Shown here: one piece after another, positions 1 through 8,266 of the stretch
Layout of the letters: the number at the start of each line of letters is the position of its first letter
Numbering within the stretch: the stretch's first letter is position 1
Origin: Brevundimonas sp.
GTDB taxonomy: Bacteria; Pseudomonadota; Alphaproteobacteria; Caulobacterales; Caulobacteraceae
Reading direction: 5' to 3'
DNA: 54,389 bases
NCBI GenBank assembly: GCA_004296955.1
Contig: SCVB01000017.1
Span: 1 to 54,389, forward strand
The notes under the pieces: model-generated
Databases searched by the model: none
Told to the model about the DNA's origin: nothing
Seen by the model: the letters and a program-made list of their open reading frames with translations, nothing else
Translations under genes and position numbers: made by a program

Positions 1-534
1 GCGCCGCGCGGCATGCCGCAGATCGAGGTCGCCTTCGACATCGACGCCAACGGCATCGTCCATGTGACCGCCAAGGACAAGGCGACCAACAAGGAACAGT
101 CGATCCGCATCCAGGCCAACGGCGGCCTCTCGGACGCCGACATCGACAAGATGGTCAAGGAAGCCGAGGCCAACGCCGCGGCCGACAAGGCCCGCAAGGA
201 GATGGTCGAGGCGGTCAACGCCGCCGACAGCCTGATCCACTCGACCGAGAAGGCCATGGCCGAATACGGCGACAAGGTCGGGGCCGATGAGAAGGCCGCG
301 ATCGAGACCGCCCTGGCCGAGCTGAAGACGGCCAAGGAAGGCACGGATCCGGAAGACATCCGGACCAGGACCAACACCCTGGTCCAGGCCTCGATGAAGC
401 TGGGCGAGGCCATGTACGCCTCGCAACAGGGCGCCGGCGACGGCGCTGCGGCCGAGGCCCCCGCCGACGACGGCGTGGTCGACGCCGAGTTCGAGGAAGT
501 CTCGGGCGACGACGACGAAAAGAAGAGCGCGTAA
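1..534 (+). CDS. dnaK: Molecular chaperone DnaK (Hsp70), C-terminal part
   Basis: This is the 3' end of dnaK; the reading frame is open to the first base, so the start lies outside the window. About 177 residues remain. They cover the end of the substrate-binding beta domain ([19 protein letters not shown], then a [11 protein letters not shown] segment), the alpha-helical lid and the acidic tail ending [13 protein letters not shown], all standard for bacterial DnaK. DnaK is the cytosolic ATP-dependent chaperone that works with DnaJ and GrpE. dnaJ follows on the same strand 172 bases downstream, beyond a hairpin. Confidence 0.97.
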   Translation, partial: APRGMPQIEVAFDIDANGIVHVTAKDKATNKEQSIRIQANGGLSDADIDKMVKEAEANAAADKARKEMVEAVNAADSLIHSTEKAMAEYGDKVGADEKAAIETALAELKTAKEGTDPEDIRTRTNTLVQASMKLGEAMYASQQGAGDGAAAEAPADDGVVDAEFEEVSGDDDEKKSA

Positions 535-559
535 GCCACACCGCTCGCGCAATCACCGC

Positions 560-594
560 GGCCCCGCTTGTCTCGCGACGGGCGGGGCCGTTTC
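560..594 (+). terminator. Hairpin after dnaK, possible attenuating terminator
   Basis: GGCCCCGC at 560-567 pairs with GCGGGGCC at 582-589 and is followed by GTTTC. The T-run is short, so it may only attenuate read-through from dnaK into dnaJ. Confidence 0.45.
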
Positions 595-706
595 ATGAAA
601 CTTGCATCATCGCACCGGGCGCCCATGTCAGCCCGGTCAGCCGATACGGTCTTTCCGCCCGGCAAGAGGCGCGGACCACCGGCACGGGTAAGAGGACGAA
701 CGCCTG

Positions 707-1894
707 ATGGCGACGCGTGACTATTACGAGGTCCTGGGGGTCGAGCGGACGATCGACGCCGCCGGGCTGAAGGCGGCCTATCGCAAGCTGGCCATGCAGC
801 ACCACCCCGACCGCAACGGCGGGTGCGACGACTCCATGGCGCGGTTCAAGGAGATCTCCGAGGCCTATTCGGTGCTTTCGGACGAGCAGAAGCGGGCCGC
901 CTACGACCGCTTCGGCCATGCGGGCGTCAACGGCGGCCAGGGCGGTTTCGGCGGCCAGGGCCAGGGCTTCGCCGACGTCAACGACATCTTCTCCCAGGTC
1001 TTCGGCGACGCCTTCGGGGACGTCTTCGGCGGCCGCGGCGGCGGCGGGGCCCGCCAGCACGGACCGCGCCGGGGCTCGGACCTGCGCTATGACCTCGAGA
1101 TCACCCTCGAACAGGCCTACAAGGGCTCGGACGTCGAGATCGCGGTGCCCACCACCGCCGCCTGCGAGACCTGCGAGGGCTCCGGCGCCAAGAAGGGCGC
1201 CAAGGCCTCCACCTGCACCACCTGCCAAGGCGCCGGCCGCGTGCGGTCCGCCAACGGCTTCTTCCAGGTCGAACGGACCTGTCCCCATTGCGGCGGGGCC
1301 GGCACGCGTCTCGCGGCCTCGGACGCCTGCACCGCCTGCGCCGGCCACGGCCAGGTGCGCAAGAACCGCACCCTCCAGCTCAAGATCCCGGCCGGGGTCG
1401 ACGACGGCTCGCGCATCCGCCTGTCGGGCGAGGGCGACGCCGGCGCCCGCGGCGGCCCCCGCGGCGACCTCTATGTCTTCATCTCGGTGACGCCGCACGA
1501 ATTGTTCGAGCGCGACAACCTCGACCTGCTGGTGACCGTGCCCGTGGCCATGACCACCGCGGCCCTCGGCGGCGAGATCGACGCCCCCTGCCTGGTCTCG
1601 GAGGCCTGCGACGGCCGCTGCAAGGCTCCGGTCAGCGTCCCCGCGGGCTCCCAGACCGGCAAGACGGTGCGCATCAAGGGTAAGGGCATGCCCCACCTGA
1701 ACGGCCGCCAGCGCGGCGATCTGGTGGTCGAACTGTTTGTCGAGACGCCGACCGACCTGACCGCCCACCAGAAGGAGCTGCTGCAGGAGTTGGCCGCCTC
1801 CCTCGGCGAGAGCCAGACCCCGCGCAACTCGTCCTTCGCCGGCAAGGCCAAACGCTTCTGGGCCGACATCCTGGGGTCGGAAGCGCCGCAGTAG
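707..1894 (+). CDS. dnaJ: Chaperone protein DnaJ (Hsp40)
   Basis: This is a full-length 395-residue co-chaperone that delivers unfolded protein to DnaK and stimulates its ATPase. The J domain covers roughly residues 1-70 with the HPD motif at 33-35. A Gly/Phe-rich linker follows. Four CxxCxGxG zinc repeats lie at about 150-215 (CETCEGSG, CTTCQGAG, CPHCGGAG, CTACAGHG), then the C-terminal substrate-binding domain. The length is normal for DnaJ. The ATG at 707 is preceded by a GAGGACG segment that can serve as a ribosome binding site. It stands next to dnaK, its functional partner. Confidence 0.97.
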   Translation: MATRDYYEVLGVERTIDAAGLKAAYRKLAMQHHPDRNGGCDDSMARFKEISEAYSVLSDEQKRAAYDRFGHAGVNGGQGGFGGQGQGFADVNDIFSQVFGDAFGDVFGGRGGGGARQHGPRRGSDLRYDLEITLEQAYKGSDVEIAVPTTAACETCEGSGAKKGAKASTCTTCQGAGRVRSANGFFQVERTCPHCGGAGTRLAASDACTACAGHGQVRKNRTLQLKIPAGVDDGSRIRLSGEGDAGARGGPRGDLYVFISVTPHELFERDNLDLLVTVPVAMTTAALGGEIDAPCLVSEACDGRCKAPVSVPAGSQTGKTVRIKGKGMPHLNGRQRGDLVVELFVETPTDLTAHQKELLQELAASLGESQTPRNSSFAGKAKRFWADILGSEAPQ

Positions 1895-1964
1895 GCGGGG
1901 CGTGCCGGGATGACGGCGCTCGCGAATGCCGCCACTATGTTCTGTGAACTGACAGGGGTCTGAG

Positions 1965-2714
1965 TTGAGCGTCATCTTCCACGCCGGCATTTCCGGCGCC
2001 CGGGGCCGCATGGGCCGGGCCGTCTCGACCGTTCTCGACGAACGCGAGGACGTGGTGGTCGCCGCCCGTTTCGACCGCGGCGAGGTTCCCGACCTGTCGC
2101 TGTGCGACGTGATCATCGACTTCTCGACCCCCGACGCTTCGGTCGAACTGGCCCGGATCTGCGCCGAGCGCGGCGGACCGGCCCTGGTGATCGGCTCGAC
2201 CGGCCTGACGCCCGAGCAGGAGACCGACATCCACAAGGCCGCCGAGCGGATCGCCATCGTCCGCAGCGGCAATTTCTCGCTGGGCGTCAACATATTGATC
2301 GGACTGGTGGAGCACGCAGCCCAGCGGCTGGACGCGGCCGACTGGGACATCGAGGTGCTGGAGACCCATCATCGCAAGAAGGCCGATGCGCCTTCAGGCA
2401 CGGCCCTGATGCTGGGCGAGGCCGCCGCCAGCGGTCGCGACGTCGATCTCGCCGATGTCCGCAGCCCGCCCTACGACGGCATCACCGGCGAGCGCGCGAT
2501 CGGAAAGATCGGCTTCGCCTCCCTGCGCGCCGGCGGGGTCATCGGCGAACACACCGTCCTGTTCGCCTCGACCGACGAGACCCTGACCCTCAGCCATTCG
2601 GCCATCGACCGGTCGCTGTTCGCCCGCGGCGCCGTCGCCGCCGCCGCCTGGGTCCGCAGCCGCAAGCCGGGCCTCTACGACATGCAGGACGTGCTGGGCT
2701 TCCGGCAGGCCTGA
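1965..2714 (+). CDS. dapB: 4-hydroxy-tetrahydrodipicolinate reductase
   Basis: DapB reduces 4-hydroxy-tetrahydrodipicolinate with NAD(P)H in the diaminopimelate/lysine pathway, which feeds peptidoglycan. The nucleotide-binding loop GISGARGRMG is at residues 7-16, and the signature HHRKKADAPSGTAL, with the catalytic His pair and Lys, starts near residue 133. The 249-residue length is normal. The start appears to be TTG at 1965, because the N-terminal MSVIFHAGISG places the Rossmann strand at the usual distance and no in-frame ATG lies just upstream. It sits 70 bases after dnaJ. Confidence 0.95.
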   Translation: MSVIFHAGISGARGRMGRAVSTVLDEREDVVVAARFDRGEVPDLSLCDVIIDFSTPDASVELARICAERGGPALVIGSTGLTPEQETDIHKAAERIAIVRSGNFSLGVNILIGLVEHAAQRLDAADWDIEVLETHHRKKADAPSGTALMLGEAAASGRDVDLADVRSPPYDGITGERAIGKIGFASLRAGGVIGEHTVLFASTDETLTLSHSAIDRSLFARGAVAAAAWVRSRKPGLYDMQDVLGFRQA

Positions 2715-2718
2715 TCCT

Positions 2719-2736
2719 GGCAGGCTCGCGCCTGCC
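2719..2736. terminator. Hairpin downstream of dapB
   Basis: GGCAGGC (2719-2725), loop TCGC and GCCTGCC (2730-2736) form a 7-bp stem just after the dapB stop. There is no T-run. It is a weak candidate for transcript end protection or termination. Confidence 0.3.
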
Positions 2737-2832
2737 GGGGCGCTACGTTCGCGACGCGGTCGCTCACGACTTGAGCGCGGACTCAAGGGTTTCCGGTCAA
2801 GTCCGCGCGAAGCGCCAGGCCGCGTCGGGTCG

Positions 2833-2849
2833 ACAGGGCGGAGCCCTGT
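2833..2849. terminator. Hairpin between convergent dapB and the small membrane gene
   Basis: ACAGGGC (2833-2839), loop GGA and GCCCTGT (2843-2849) form a 7-bp stem. The position between two converging genes suits a bidirectional terminator, but no U-tract is present. Confidence 0.3.
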
Positions 2850-2864
2850 GACCGCGGCCCAACA

Positions 2865-3230
2865 TCAATGCGCGTGCCGGCGATGACCGTGGCCGCCGCC
2901 CGTGAACAGCGACTTGATGAAGAACATCACCGCGATGACCACCGCGAAGCCGAGGAACAGCGCCAGCACCGTCATCCAGAAGGTCATCGTCAGCAGCGGC
3001 GGCATGACGAAGGCGCCGCCGTCCAGCAGGGGCCGCAACAGGCCGACGAGGATGAAGACCAGGGCCGACCCGAGCGAGGTGGCCCACAGCCGGCCCCACG
3101 ACGGCATCATGAAGGTCGCGATCACCGCAATGATCAGGCCCGTGACCTGGTTGATGGTGTCGAACCCGCCCTGGGCGAGGCCGAACACGCCGGTCAGAAA
3201 CGCACCGATCGAATCGAACAGGGACTCCAT
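2865..3230 (-). CDS. Small inner-membrane protein of unknown function
   Basis: This is a 121-residue protein I do not recognise as a named family. It has an amphipathic N-terminus (MESLFDSIGAFLTGVFGL), a hydrophobic stretch at about residues 30-42, a second at about 50-68 and a long one at about 77-105. It ends in a His/Gly-rich tail (GGGHGHRRHAH). Three or four membrane passes are likely. It is on the minus strand just upstream of dut, with 72 bases between the two genes, so they may or may not be co-transcribed. The His-rich tail could bind metal, but that is only inference. Confidence 0.75.
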   Translation of the reverse strand: MESLFDSIGAFLTGVFGLAQGGFDTINQVTGLIIAVIATFMMPSWGRLWATSLGSALVFILVGLLRPLLDGGAFVMPPLLTMTFWMTVLALFLGFAVVIAVMFFIKSLFTGGGHGHRRHAH

Positions 3231-3302
3231 ACGCCAACCTCCTGGTTACGGCCCAAGCTTGGCCGGAAGCAGAGTTAACGCCGGTCGGCGGAAATGGCTC
3301 CG

Positions 3303-3752
3303 CTATCGGCCCGTCGAGCCGAACCCGCCGGCGCCGCGCGCGGTTTCGTCGAGGCTCTCGACCTCGATCATCTCCGCCTGTTGGTGGCGGGCGATCACCA
3401 TCTGGGCGATGCGCTCGCCGCGTTTGATGACGAAGGGGTCCTGGCCATGGTTGATCAGGATGACCCCGACCTCGCCGCGATAGTCGCTGTCGATGGTGCC
3501 GGGTGAATTCAGGCAGGTGATCCCGTGCTTGAGCGCCAGCCCTGAACGCGGACGCACCTGGGCCTCATAGCCGGGGTCCAGCGCGATCTTCAGGCCCGTG
3601 GGAACCAGCGCCCGGGCGCCCGGCGCCAGCGTCAGGGGCGCGTCCTCCGCCACGGCCGCGCGCAGGTCCATCCCGGCCGACCCGCCGGTTTCATAGGCCG
3701 GCAGGGGCAGGCCTTCGGCATGGAACAGGCGTTCGACGCGGACGGTGGTCAT
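3303..3752 (-). CDS. dut: Deoxyuridine 5'-triphosphate nucleotidohydrolase (dUTPase)
   Basis: dUTPase hydrolyses dUTP to dUMP and pyrophosphate. This keeps uracil out of DNA and supplies the thymidylate precursor. All five trimeric-dUTPase motifs are visible in order: [36 protein letters not shown] (with the catalytic Asp), RGERIAQMV and the C-terminal [10 protein letters not shown] lid. The 149-residue length is typical. It lies 12 bases downstream of coaBC on the same strand, so the two are probably one transcript. That pairing is also common elsewhere in Proteobacteria. Confidence 0.97.
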   Translation of the reverse strand: MTTVRVERLFHAEGLPLPAYETGGSAGMDLRAAVAEDAPLTLAPGARALVPTGLKIALDPGYEAQVRPRSGLALKHGITCLNSPGTIDSDYRGEVGVILINHGQDPFVIKRGERIAQMVIARHQQAEMIEVESLDETARGAGGFGSTGR

Positions 3753-3764
3753 GCGGAGGGACTT

Positions 3765-4991
3765 TCAGGCTTTGAAGTGATCGGCGATGCGGGCGGCCAG
3801 CTTCCGCGCCACCTCGGCCTTGGACTGGCGCGGCCAGGTCTCGGCGGCGCCGTCGCGGGTGAACAGGGTGACCGTATTGCCGTCGGCGCCGAAGACGTCG
3901 TCGGAGACGTCATTGCCGACGATCCAGTCGCAGCCCTTGCGCGACAGCTTGTTGCGGGCGTTGACCTCGAGGTCCGTGGTCTCGGCGGCGAAGCCGACCA
4001 CGAGCCGGGGCCGCTTCTTCCCGGCCGCGGACACCCCGGCCAGAATGTCGGGGTTCTCGATCAGCGACAGCGACGGCGGGCCGCCGGGCGCCTTCTTGAT
4101 CTTGCCCGAGGCGACGCCGTCGACCCGCCAGTCGGCGACCGCAGCGCTCATCACCGCGATATCGGCCGGCAACGCCGCCGTCACCGCCGCCTGCATCTCG
4201 CGCGCGGTCTCGACCTGCACGCGTTCGACGCCGACCGGCGCGGCCAGGGCCACGGGCCCCGACACCAGCGTCACCTGCGCGCCCAGTCGGGCCAGGGCTT
4301 CCGCGATGGCGTAGCCCTGTTTGCCGCTGGAGCGGTTGGTCAGGCCCCGTACGGGGTCGATCGGTTCGAAGGTCGGCCCCGCGGTGACCACGGCCCGGCG
4401 CCCGGCCAGCGGTCGCCCGTCGGGTCCCGCCAGCAGCCCCTCGATGGCGCCGAGGATCGCCGCCGGCTCGGCCATCCGGCCCGCGCCGAACTCGCCGCAG
4501 GCCATTTCGCCCTCGTCCGGCCCGACCACCGCCACGCCGTGGAAGCCGTCAAAGCCCTTTAGCCGCTCGACATTGGCCTGCACCGCCGGGTGCAGCCACA
4601 TCCGCACATTCATCGCCGGGGCCAGCAATACCCGCTTGTCGGTGGCCAGAAGCGTGGTCGAGGCCAGGTCGTCGGCCAGGCCGTTGGCCGCCTTGGCGAT
4701 CAGCCCCGCCGTCGCCGGGGCCACCACGACCAGATCGGCCCAGCGCGACAGCTCGATATGGCCCATGGCCGTCTCGTCATCGGGCATGAACAGGGCGCTG
4801 CGCACGGGATGTCCGGTCAGGGCGGCGAGGGACATGGGCGTGACGAAGGCGGCGCCGGCCTCGGTCAGGATTGTCCGCACCTCGCTCCCGGCCTTGCGCA
4901 GCAGGCGCACCAGCTCCAGCGCCTTGTAGGCGGCGATGCCCCCGCCGACGATCAGCAGGATCTTGCGTCCGGACAAGGGGGGCGTGGTCAT
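3765..4991 (-). CDS. coaBC: Bifunctional phosphopantothenoylcysteine decarboxylase / phosphopantothenate-cysteine ligase
   Basis: CoaBC joins cysteine to 4'-phosphopantothenate and then decarboxylates the product on the way to coenzyme A. The N-terminal FMN-dependent CoaC half has GGGIAAYKALELVR near the start, PAMNVRMW and the MACGEFGAGRMAEP substrate loop. The C-terminal CoaB half starts near AGPTFEPIDPVRGLTN, followed by the SSGKQGYAIAEAL nucleotide-binding segment. The 408-residue length fits the fused enzyme. It is divergent from the lipoprotein gene at 5114. The later CoA step, coaE, is at 27157-27798. Confidence 0.96.
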   Translation of the reverse strand: MTTPPLSGRKILLIVGGGIAAYKALELVRLLRKAGSEVRTILTEAGAAFVTPMSLAALTGHPVRSALFMPDDETAMGHIELSRWADLVVVAPATAGLIAKAANGLADDLASTTLLATDKRVLLAPAMNVRMWLHPAVQANVERLKGFDGFHGVAVVGPDEGEMACGEFGAGRMAEPAAILGAIEGLLAGPDGRPLAGRRAVVTAGPTFEPIDPVRGLTNRSSGKQGYAIAEALARLGAQVTLVSGPVALAAPVGVERVQVETAREMQAAVTAALPADIAVMSAAVADWRVDGVASGKIKKAPGGPPSLSLIENPDILAGVSAAGKKRPRLVVGFAAETTDLEVNARNKLSRKGCDWIVGNDVSDDVFGADGNTVTLFTRDGAAETWPRQSKAEVARKLAARIADHFKA

Positions 4992-5050
4992 GCCGCTGAT
5001 CTAGCGACGCCGCCGCGCGACGTCGAGAGGAACCGGGTCGAACAGGAACA

Positions 5051-5079
5051 TTGCAGGAACATATGACCTGTGGTTATCT
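5051..5079 (+). promoter_or_regulatory. Candidate sigma-70-type promoter for the lipoprotein gene
   Basis: TTGCAG at 5051-5056 and TTATCT at 5074-5079 are 17 bases apart and lie about 35 bases before the ATG at 5114. The matches to consensus are only partial. Confidence 0.3.
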
Positions 5080-5113
5080 TCCGGTTGGCGTGTTTCAACC
5101 ATGGGAGGGTTAT

Positions 5114-5620
5114 ATGATCGCCAAGAGGGGTTCAGTGTGGCTGGTTGCAGCATTGCTGGGACTGGCCGGATGCGGCAACGGCGGCTCGGCCGTCGAGACG
5201 CGGGACCGCGCGGCCGGAGACGCGGAGGCGACCCTGACCGCCGCCGCCGCGCCGGCGGGCGGCGGCGGGGCCGCTCCGGAACAGGTCCAGCCGGCGCTGA
5301 CCGCAAACCGGCGCGAAACCGTCGACGCCAAGATCAACCGGCTGTTCGAACGCAACGGGGCCGATTTCGGCGCGGCGACGGCCGAGGCCTATCTGGCCAG
5401 GATCGAGGCCTTCACGACCCGACCGCCCGCCGGCACCGAGCGGGTGGAGCGGGCGAACGGCGATGTCCTGCTGTACCAGGCCTCGACCAACACCTTCGCC
5501 GTGGTGTCGCGGGACGGCGCGCCCAGGACCATGTTCAAGCCGCGCGACGGCGCCGCCTACTGGACCGAGCAGAAGGCCGCCGCGCCGAATTTCGGCCGGC
5601 GACAGCCGTCAGAGGGGTAG
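5114..5620 (+). CDS. Predicted lipoprotein with a C-terminal domain resembling BECR-fold polymorphic-toxin RNases
   Basis: The start is ATG at 5114, not the upstream ATG at 5051: a GGGAGGG ribosome binding site lies just before it and it begins a good signal peptide. The 168 residues are a lipoprotein signal with lipobox LAGC (Cys20), an Ala/Gly-rich low-complexity linker (about 21-65) and a compact domain at about 70-154. That domain carries LFERNGADFGA (77-87), VERANGDVLLY (111-121), TNTFAVV (125-131) and APRTMFKP (136-143) before a final YWTEQ. From memory this order matches the C-terminal domain of many polymorphic and CDI-type toxins (HFxxHGxxFG, RxNGDxxxY, NxFGV, GxxRTxFKP). The usual histidines of the first block are absent here. 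No immunity gene is evident. Confidence 0.7.
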   Translation: MIAKRGSVWLVAALLGLAGCGNGGSAVETRDRAAGDAEATLTAAAAPAGGGGAAPEQVQPALTANRRETVDAKINRLFERNGADFGAATAEAYLARIEAFTTRPPAGTERVERANGDVLLYQASTNTFAVVSRDGAPRTMFKPRDGAAYWTEQKAAAPNFGRRQPSEG

Positions 5621-5642
5621 AGGGTCCGGATCGGACGAGGGG

Positions 5643-6059
5643 TCAGGCCTCGTCCGTCTCCTTGCGCTCGGCCATGTCGCGGATCAGTTCGAGGGCCAGT
5701 TTCTGCTGGCGGGTCGAGAGCTGGGGCGCCAGGCGGCTGATCTCTATGGTGTAGCGGGTAGCCGGAAAATCGTGGTCGAAACCGCCGCCGCCCTCGGCCA
5801 TGCCGGCGATCTGGGCGCCGGTCAGACCCTCGAAGAAATAGCCGATGTCGACCTTGAAGAAGCGGGCGATGTCCCAGAGCTTGGACGCCGAGATGCGGTT
5901 GGCGCCCTTTTCGTATTTCTGGATCTGCTGGAAGGTCAGGCCGAGGGCCCGGCCGAGATCGCTTTGGTTATAGCCGAGCGCCAGGCGTTTCTCGCAAACG
6001 CGCCGACCCACGTGCCGGTCCACCGGATGAGGACCGTCCTCGCCCTTGCCTCTCGCCAT
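5643..6059 (-). CDS. XRE-family (Cro/C1-type helix-turn-helix) transcriptional regulator
   Basis: This is a 138-residue DNA-binding protein. The helix-turn-helix covers about residues 20-75 (RRVCEKRLALGYNQSDLGRA, then LTFQQIQKYEKGANRIS and a WDIARFFKVDIGYFFEGL end). The C-terminal half is mostly helical and charged. It is a clear paralogue of the regulator at 12337-12726: both share FQQ-QKYE-G-NRISAS followed by an FF motif. It is convergent with the lipoprotein gene, with 22 bases between the stops, and lies downstream of lnt on the same strand. Such regulators are widespread in Caulobacterales; no target is evident. Confidence 0.88.
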   Translation of the reverse strand: MARGKGEDGPHPVDRHVGRRVCEKRLALGYNQSDLGRALGLTFQQIQKYEKGANRISASKLWDIARFFKVDIGYFFEGLTGAQIAGMAEGGGGFDHDFPATRYTIEISRLAPQLSTRQQKLALELIRDMAERKETDEA

Positions 6060-6176
6060 CGTCCGTACGTCCTTCGGTTGCTTACCGCCAAGCCTGAATG
6101 CGCTCGCGATTCGTCCCTGTCATCAAAAAATGCAAAAACGGCGGCGCCCGGTCCAGCCACGGTTGAGTAACCGGTT

Positions 6177-6199
6177 TTCACCCTCTCGCGAGGCGTGAA
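6177..6199. other. Imperfect inverted repeat in the lnt-XRE gap
   Basis: TTCACCCTC, loop TCGC and GAGGCGTGAA pair with one bulged base. It lies between the end of lnt (6220) and the start of the XRE gene (6059). It could be an operator or an mRNA hairpin after lnt; there is no U-tract. The rest of the 160-base gap has only an A-rich run near 6124-6137. Confidence 0.25.
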
Positions 6200-6219
6200 T
6201 TCGCTCCGGGCCCGTCGAA

Positions 6220-7830
6220 TCAGCCCGTCGTCGATGCTCGCCGAAGGCGGCGCCAGGGCGCCACGACCGCCAGACCGGCCAGCACCGCCAGCCAGAACAG
6301 CAGATCGCCGACCCGCCCGTAGAGGGTCACCGCCGTCGGCCGCGGCAGGCGCGCGTCGATGACGCCGCTCTCGCCCGGCTCCAGCCTCTGGTCGTCGATC
6401 ACCCGCCCCCAGGGATCGATCATGGCCGAGACCCCGGTCGGCGTGGAGCGCACCACCGGAAGGCCCGTCTCGATGGCGCGGTAGGAGGCCAGGTTCAGGT
6501 GCTGGAGCGGTCCGGAGCTGCGGCCGAACCAGGCGTCGTTGGAGATGTTGACGATCCACGCCGGCCGTCCGGCGGCTCCGGCGGTGAAGCCCGGATACAG
6601 GCTCTCGTAACAGATCAGCGGCTGGGCCCGCGGGGCGCCGGGTATGTCGATGGGCGCGGGGCGCGGGCCGGCGCTGAAGTCGGTCGGCATATGGGTCAGG
6701 CTGCGCACGCCGAGCGCGCCGAGCAGGCCGCCGGCGGGCAGATATTCGCCGAACGGCACCAGCCGGTATTTATCATAGACGCCGGTAATCCTCAGCCCGT
6801 CGCCGCCCTGGTCCGTCAGCACGAACAGGCTGTTGAAATAGCGCGCGCCGTCCGGCGCCGTCGGATCGGGAAGGCCGCGTCCCAGGCCGATGATGAGGCT
6901 CTGACCCGGCTGCACCGCCCGGGCGATGGCCAGGGACTCCGGCGAGCCCGGGGCGAAGACCTGGTTGGCCGAAGCCGGCAGGGCGCCCTCGGGCCAGATG
7001 ATCAGGTCCGGCGTCACCGCGCCGGGGCGGGCGGTCAGATTGACATAGCGGTCGACGATGCCGCGATAGGCCTCGGGCGTCCATTTCGATTCCTGGTCGA
7101 CGTCGGCCTGGACGATGCGCACCACGGTGTCGGTCAGCTCGAGTTGCGCCTGGGCCAGCCGCACGGCCCCGCCGACCATCAGGGCCGCCAGGACCAGGGC
7201 GCCGAGGACCGCCGACCCGATCCGGGCCTTGCGCGGCCCGGCGTTCAGCAGCGGCCCGAAGGCCGCCGCCGCCGCCACGGTGACGAAGCTGAGGCCATAG
7301 ACCCCGCCGAGCGCGGCGAATTGCGAGGCCGCCGAGCCCGCCTTCCAGCTGGCCCCCGCGGGGTTCCAGGGGAAGCCGGTCAGGATATGGCCGCGCAGCC
7401 ATTCCAGCATGCAGAACAGGGCGGCGAAGAAGAGGACGCGCTTGACGCCCGCGGGCAGGAAGCGCCGGTACAACGCCGTCGCCGTCCCCCAGAAGAGGCC
7501 CAGCCCGATCGGCAGGAGCGAGGCGGCGAACGGAGCCATCCAGGCCTGGGCCGGATTGACCAGAAACGCCTCGGCCACCCACCAGCAGCTGATGAAGAAA
7601 TAGGCGAAGCCGGCCAGCCAGCCCATCCAGAAGGCGCCGCGGGTCGAGGTCGCGCGCTCGGCGAGGAACATCAGCAGGGCGTAGCCGAGCAGGCCGGGCA
7701 GGATGCCGAACGGCGGATGGGCCAGCGCCGCCGCCGCCCCGGCGGCCAGAGCCAGACCGATACGGCCGAGGCGCAGGATCAGCCGCGCGCGGGGGCCGTC
7801 GTCGTCAAGCGTCGCCTTAAGAAGGTTCAT
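6220..7830 (-). CDS. lnt: Apolipoprotein N-acyltransferase
   Basis: Lnt adds the third acyl chain to the N-terminal cysteine of inner-membrane lipoproteins, which the Lol system requires. The N-terminal half is a hydrophobic multi-pass bundle. The C-terminal half is a nitrilase-type domain with the catalytic Glu in WPEGALP, the Lys in YDKYRLVPFGEYLP and the Cys in ICYESLYPG. I place the start at the ATG at 7830 (MNLLKATLDDD), giving 536 residues; an in-frame ATG at 7866 would add 12 residues lying entirely within ybeY. It overlaps the 3' end of ybeY by 14 bases. In Caulobacter I recall a corC-type gene between these two; none is here. Confidence 0.95.
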   Translation of the reverse strand: MNLLKATLDDDGPRARLILRLGRIGLALAAGAAAALAHPPFGILPGLLGYALLMFLAERATSTRGAFWMGWLAGFAYFFISCWWVAEAFLVNPAQAWMAPFAASLLPIGLGLFWGTATALYRRFLPAGVKRVLFFAALFCMLEWLRGHILTGFPWNPAGASWKAGSAASQFAALGGVYGLSFVTVAAAAAFGPLLNAGPRKARIGSAVLGALVLAALMVGGAVRLAQAQLELTDTVVRIVQADVDQESKWTPEAYRGIVDRYVNLTARPGAVTPDLIIWPEGALPASANQVFAPGSPESLAIARAVQPGQSLIIGLGRGLPDPTAPDGARYFNSLFVLTDQGGDGLRITGVYDKYRLVPFGEYLPAGGLLGALGVRSLTHMPTDFSAGPRPAPIDIPGAPRAQPLICYESLYPGFTAGAAGRPAWIVNISNDAWFGRSSGPLQHLNLASYRAIETGLPVVRSTPTGVSAMIDPWGRVIDDQRLEPGESGVIDARLPRPTAVTLYGRVGDLLFWLAVLAGLAVVAPWRRLRRASTTG

Positions 7831-8266
7831 GGGGCCTGTATGGGTCCGCGACGCCAAGACTGGCAAGAAGGGTTCGCTCCTCCGCCTCCATCGCCTCGGC
7901 CTCGGCCTCGTCGACGTGGTCGCGGCCCAGCAAATGGAGCACGCCGTGCACGGTCAGGTGGGCGAGGTGGTCGGCCAGGGTCTTGCCCTGCGCTTCCGCC
8001 TCGGCCGCGCAGACGCCGAAGGCCAGCACCAGGTCGCCCAGATGCGGCGCGGCGCTTTCCGCGGCGGGAAACGACAGGACATTGGTCGGCTGGTCGCGGT
8101 CGCGGAACCGGGCGTTGAGGTCGTGCACCGCCGCATCGTCGGTCAGCAGGACGACCACGTCGCCCTCGATCGCGCCCAGCGCCGCGGCCGCCGCCCGCTC
8201 GACCACCGCGGCGGCGTCCGGCAAGGCGACGGTCCAGGCCTCATCCTCGATCTCGACCTCGATCAC
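7817..8266 (-). CDS. ybeY: Endoribonuclease YbeY
   Basis: YbeY is a metal-dependent single-strand endoribonuclease needed for 16S rRNA 3' maturation and ribosome quality control. The zinc-binding motif HGVLHLLGRDH is present in the C-terminal third, and RFRDRDQPTNVLSFP is the usual conserved segment. The 149-residue length is standard. It overlaps the phoH-like gene upstream by 4 bases and lnt downstream by 14 bases, so the three are translationally coupled. Confidence 0.96.
   Translation of the reverse strand: MIEVEIEDEAWTVALPDAAAVVERAAAAALGAIEGDVVVLLTDDAAVHDLNARFRDRDQPTNVLSFPAAESAAPHLGDLVLAFGVCAAEAEAQGKTLADHLAHLTVHGVLHLLGRDHVDEAEAEAMEAEERTLLASLGVADPYRPHEPS

Noticed and set aside
593-2350. 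585-residue open frame antisense to dnaJ and dapB
   Set aside because: It is complementary to two strongly supported genes and has low-complexity Ala/Arg/Gly sequence.
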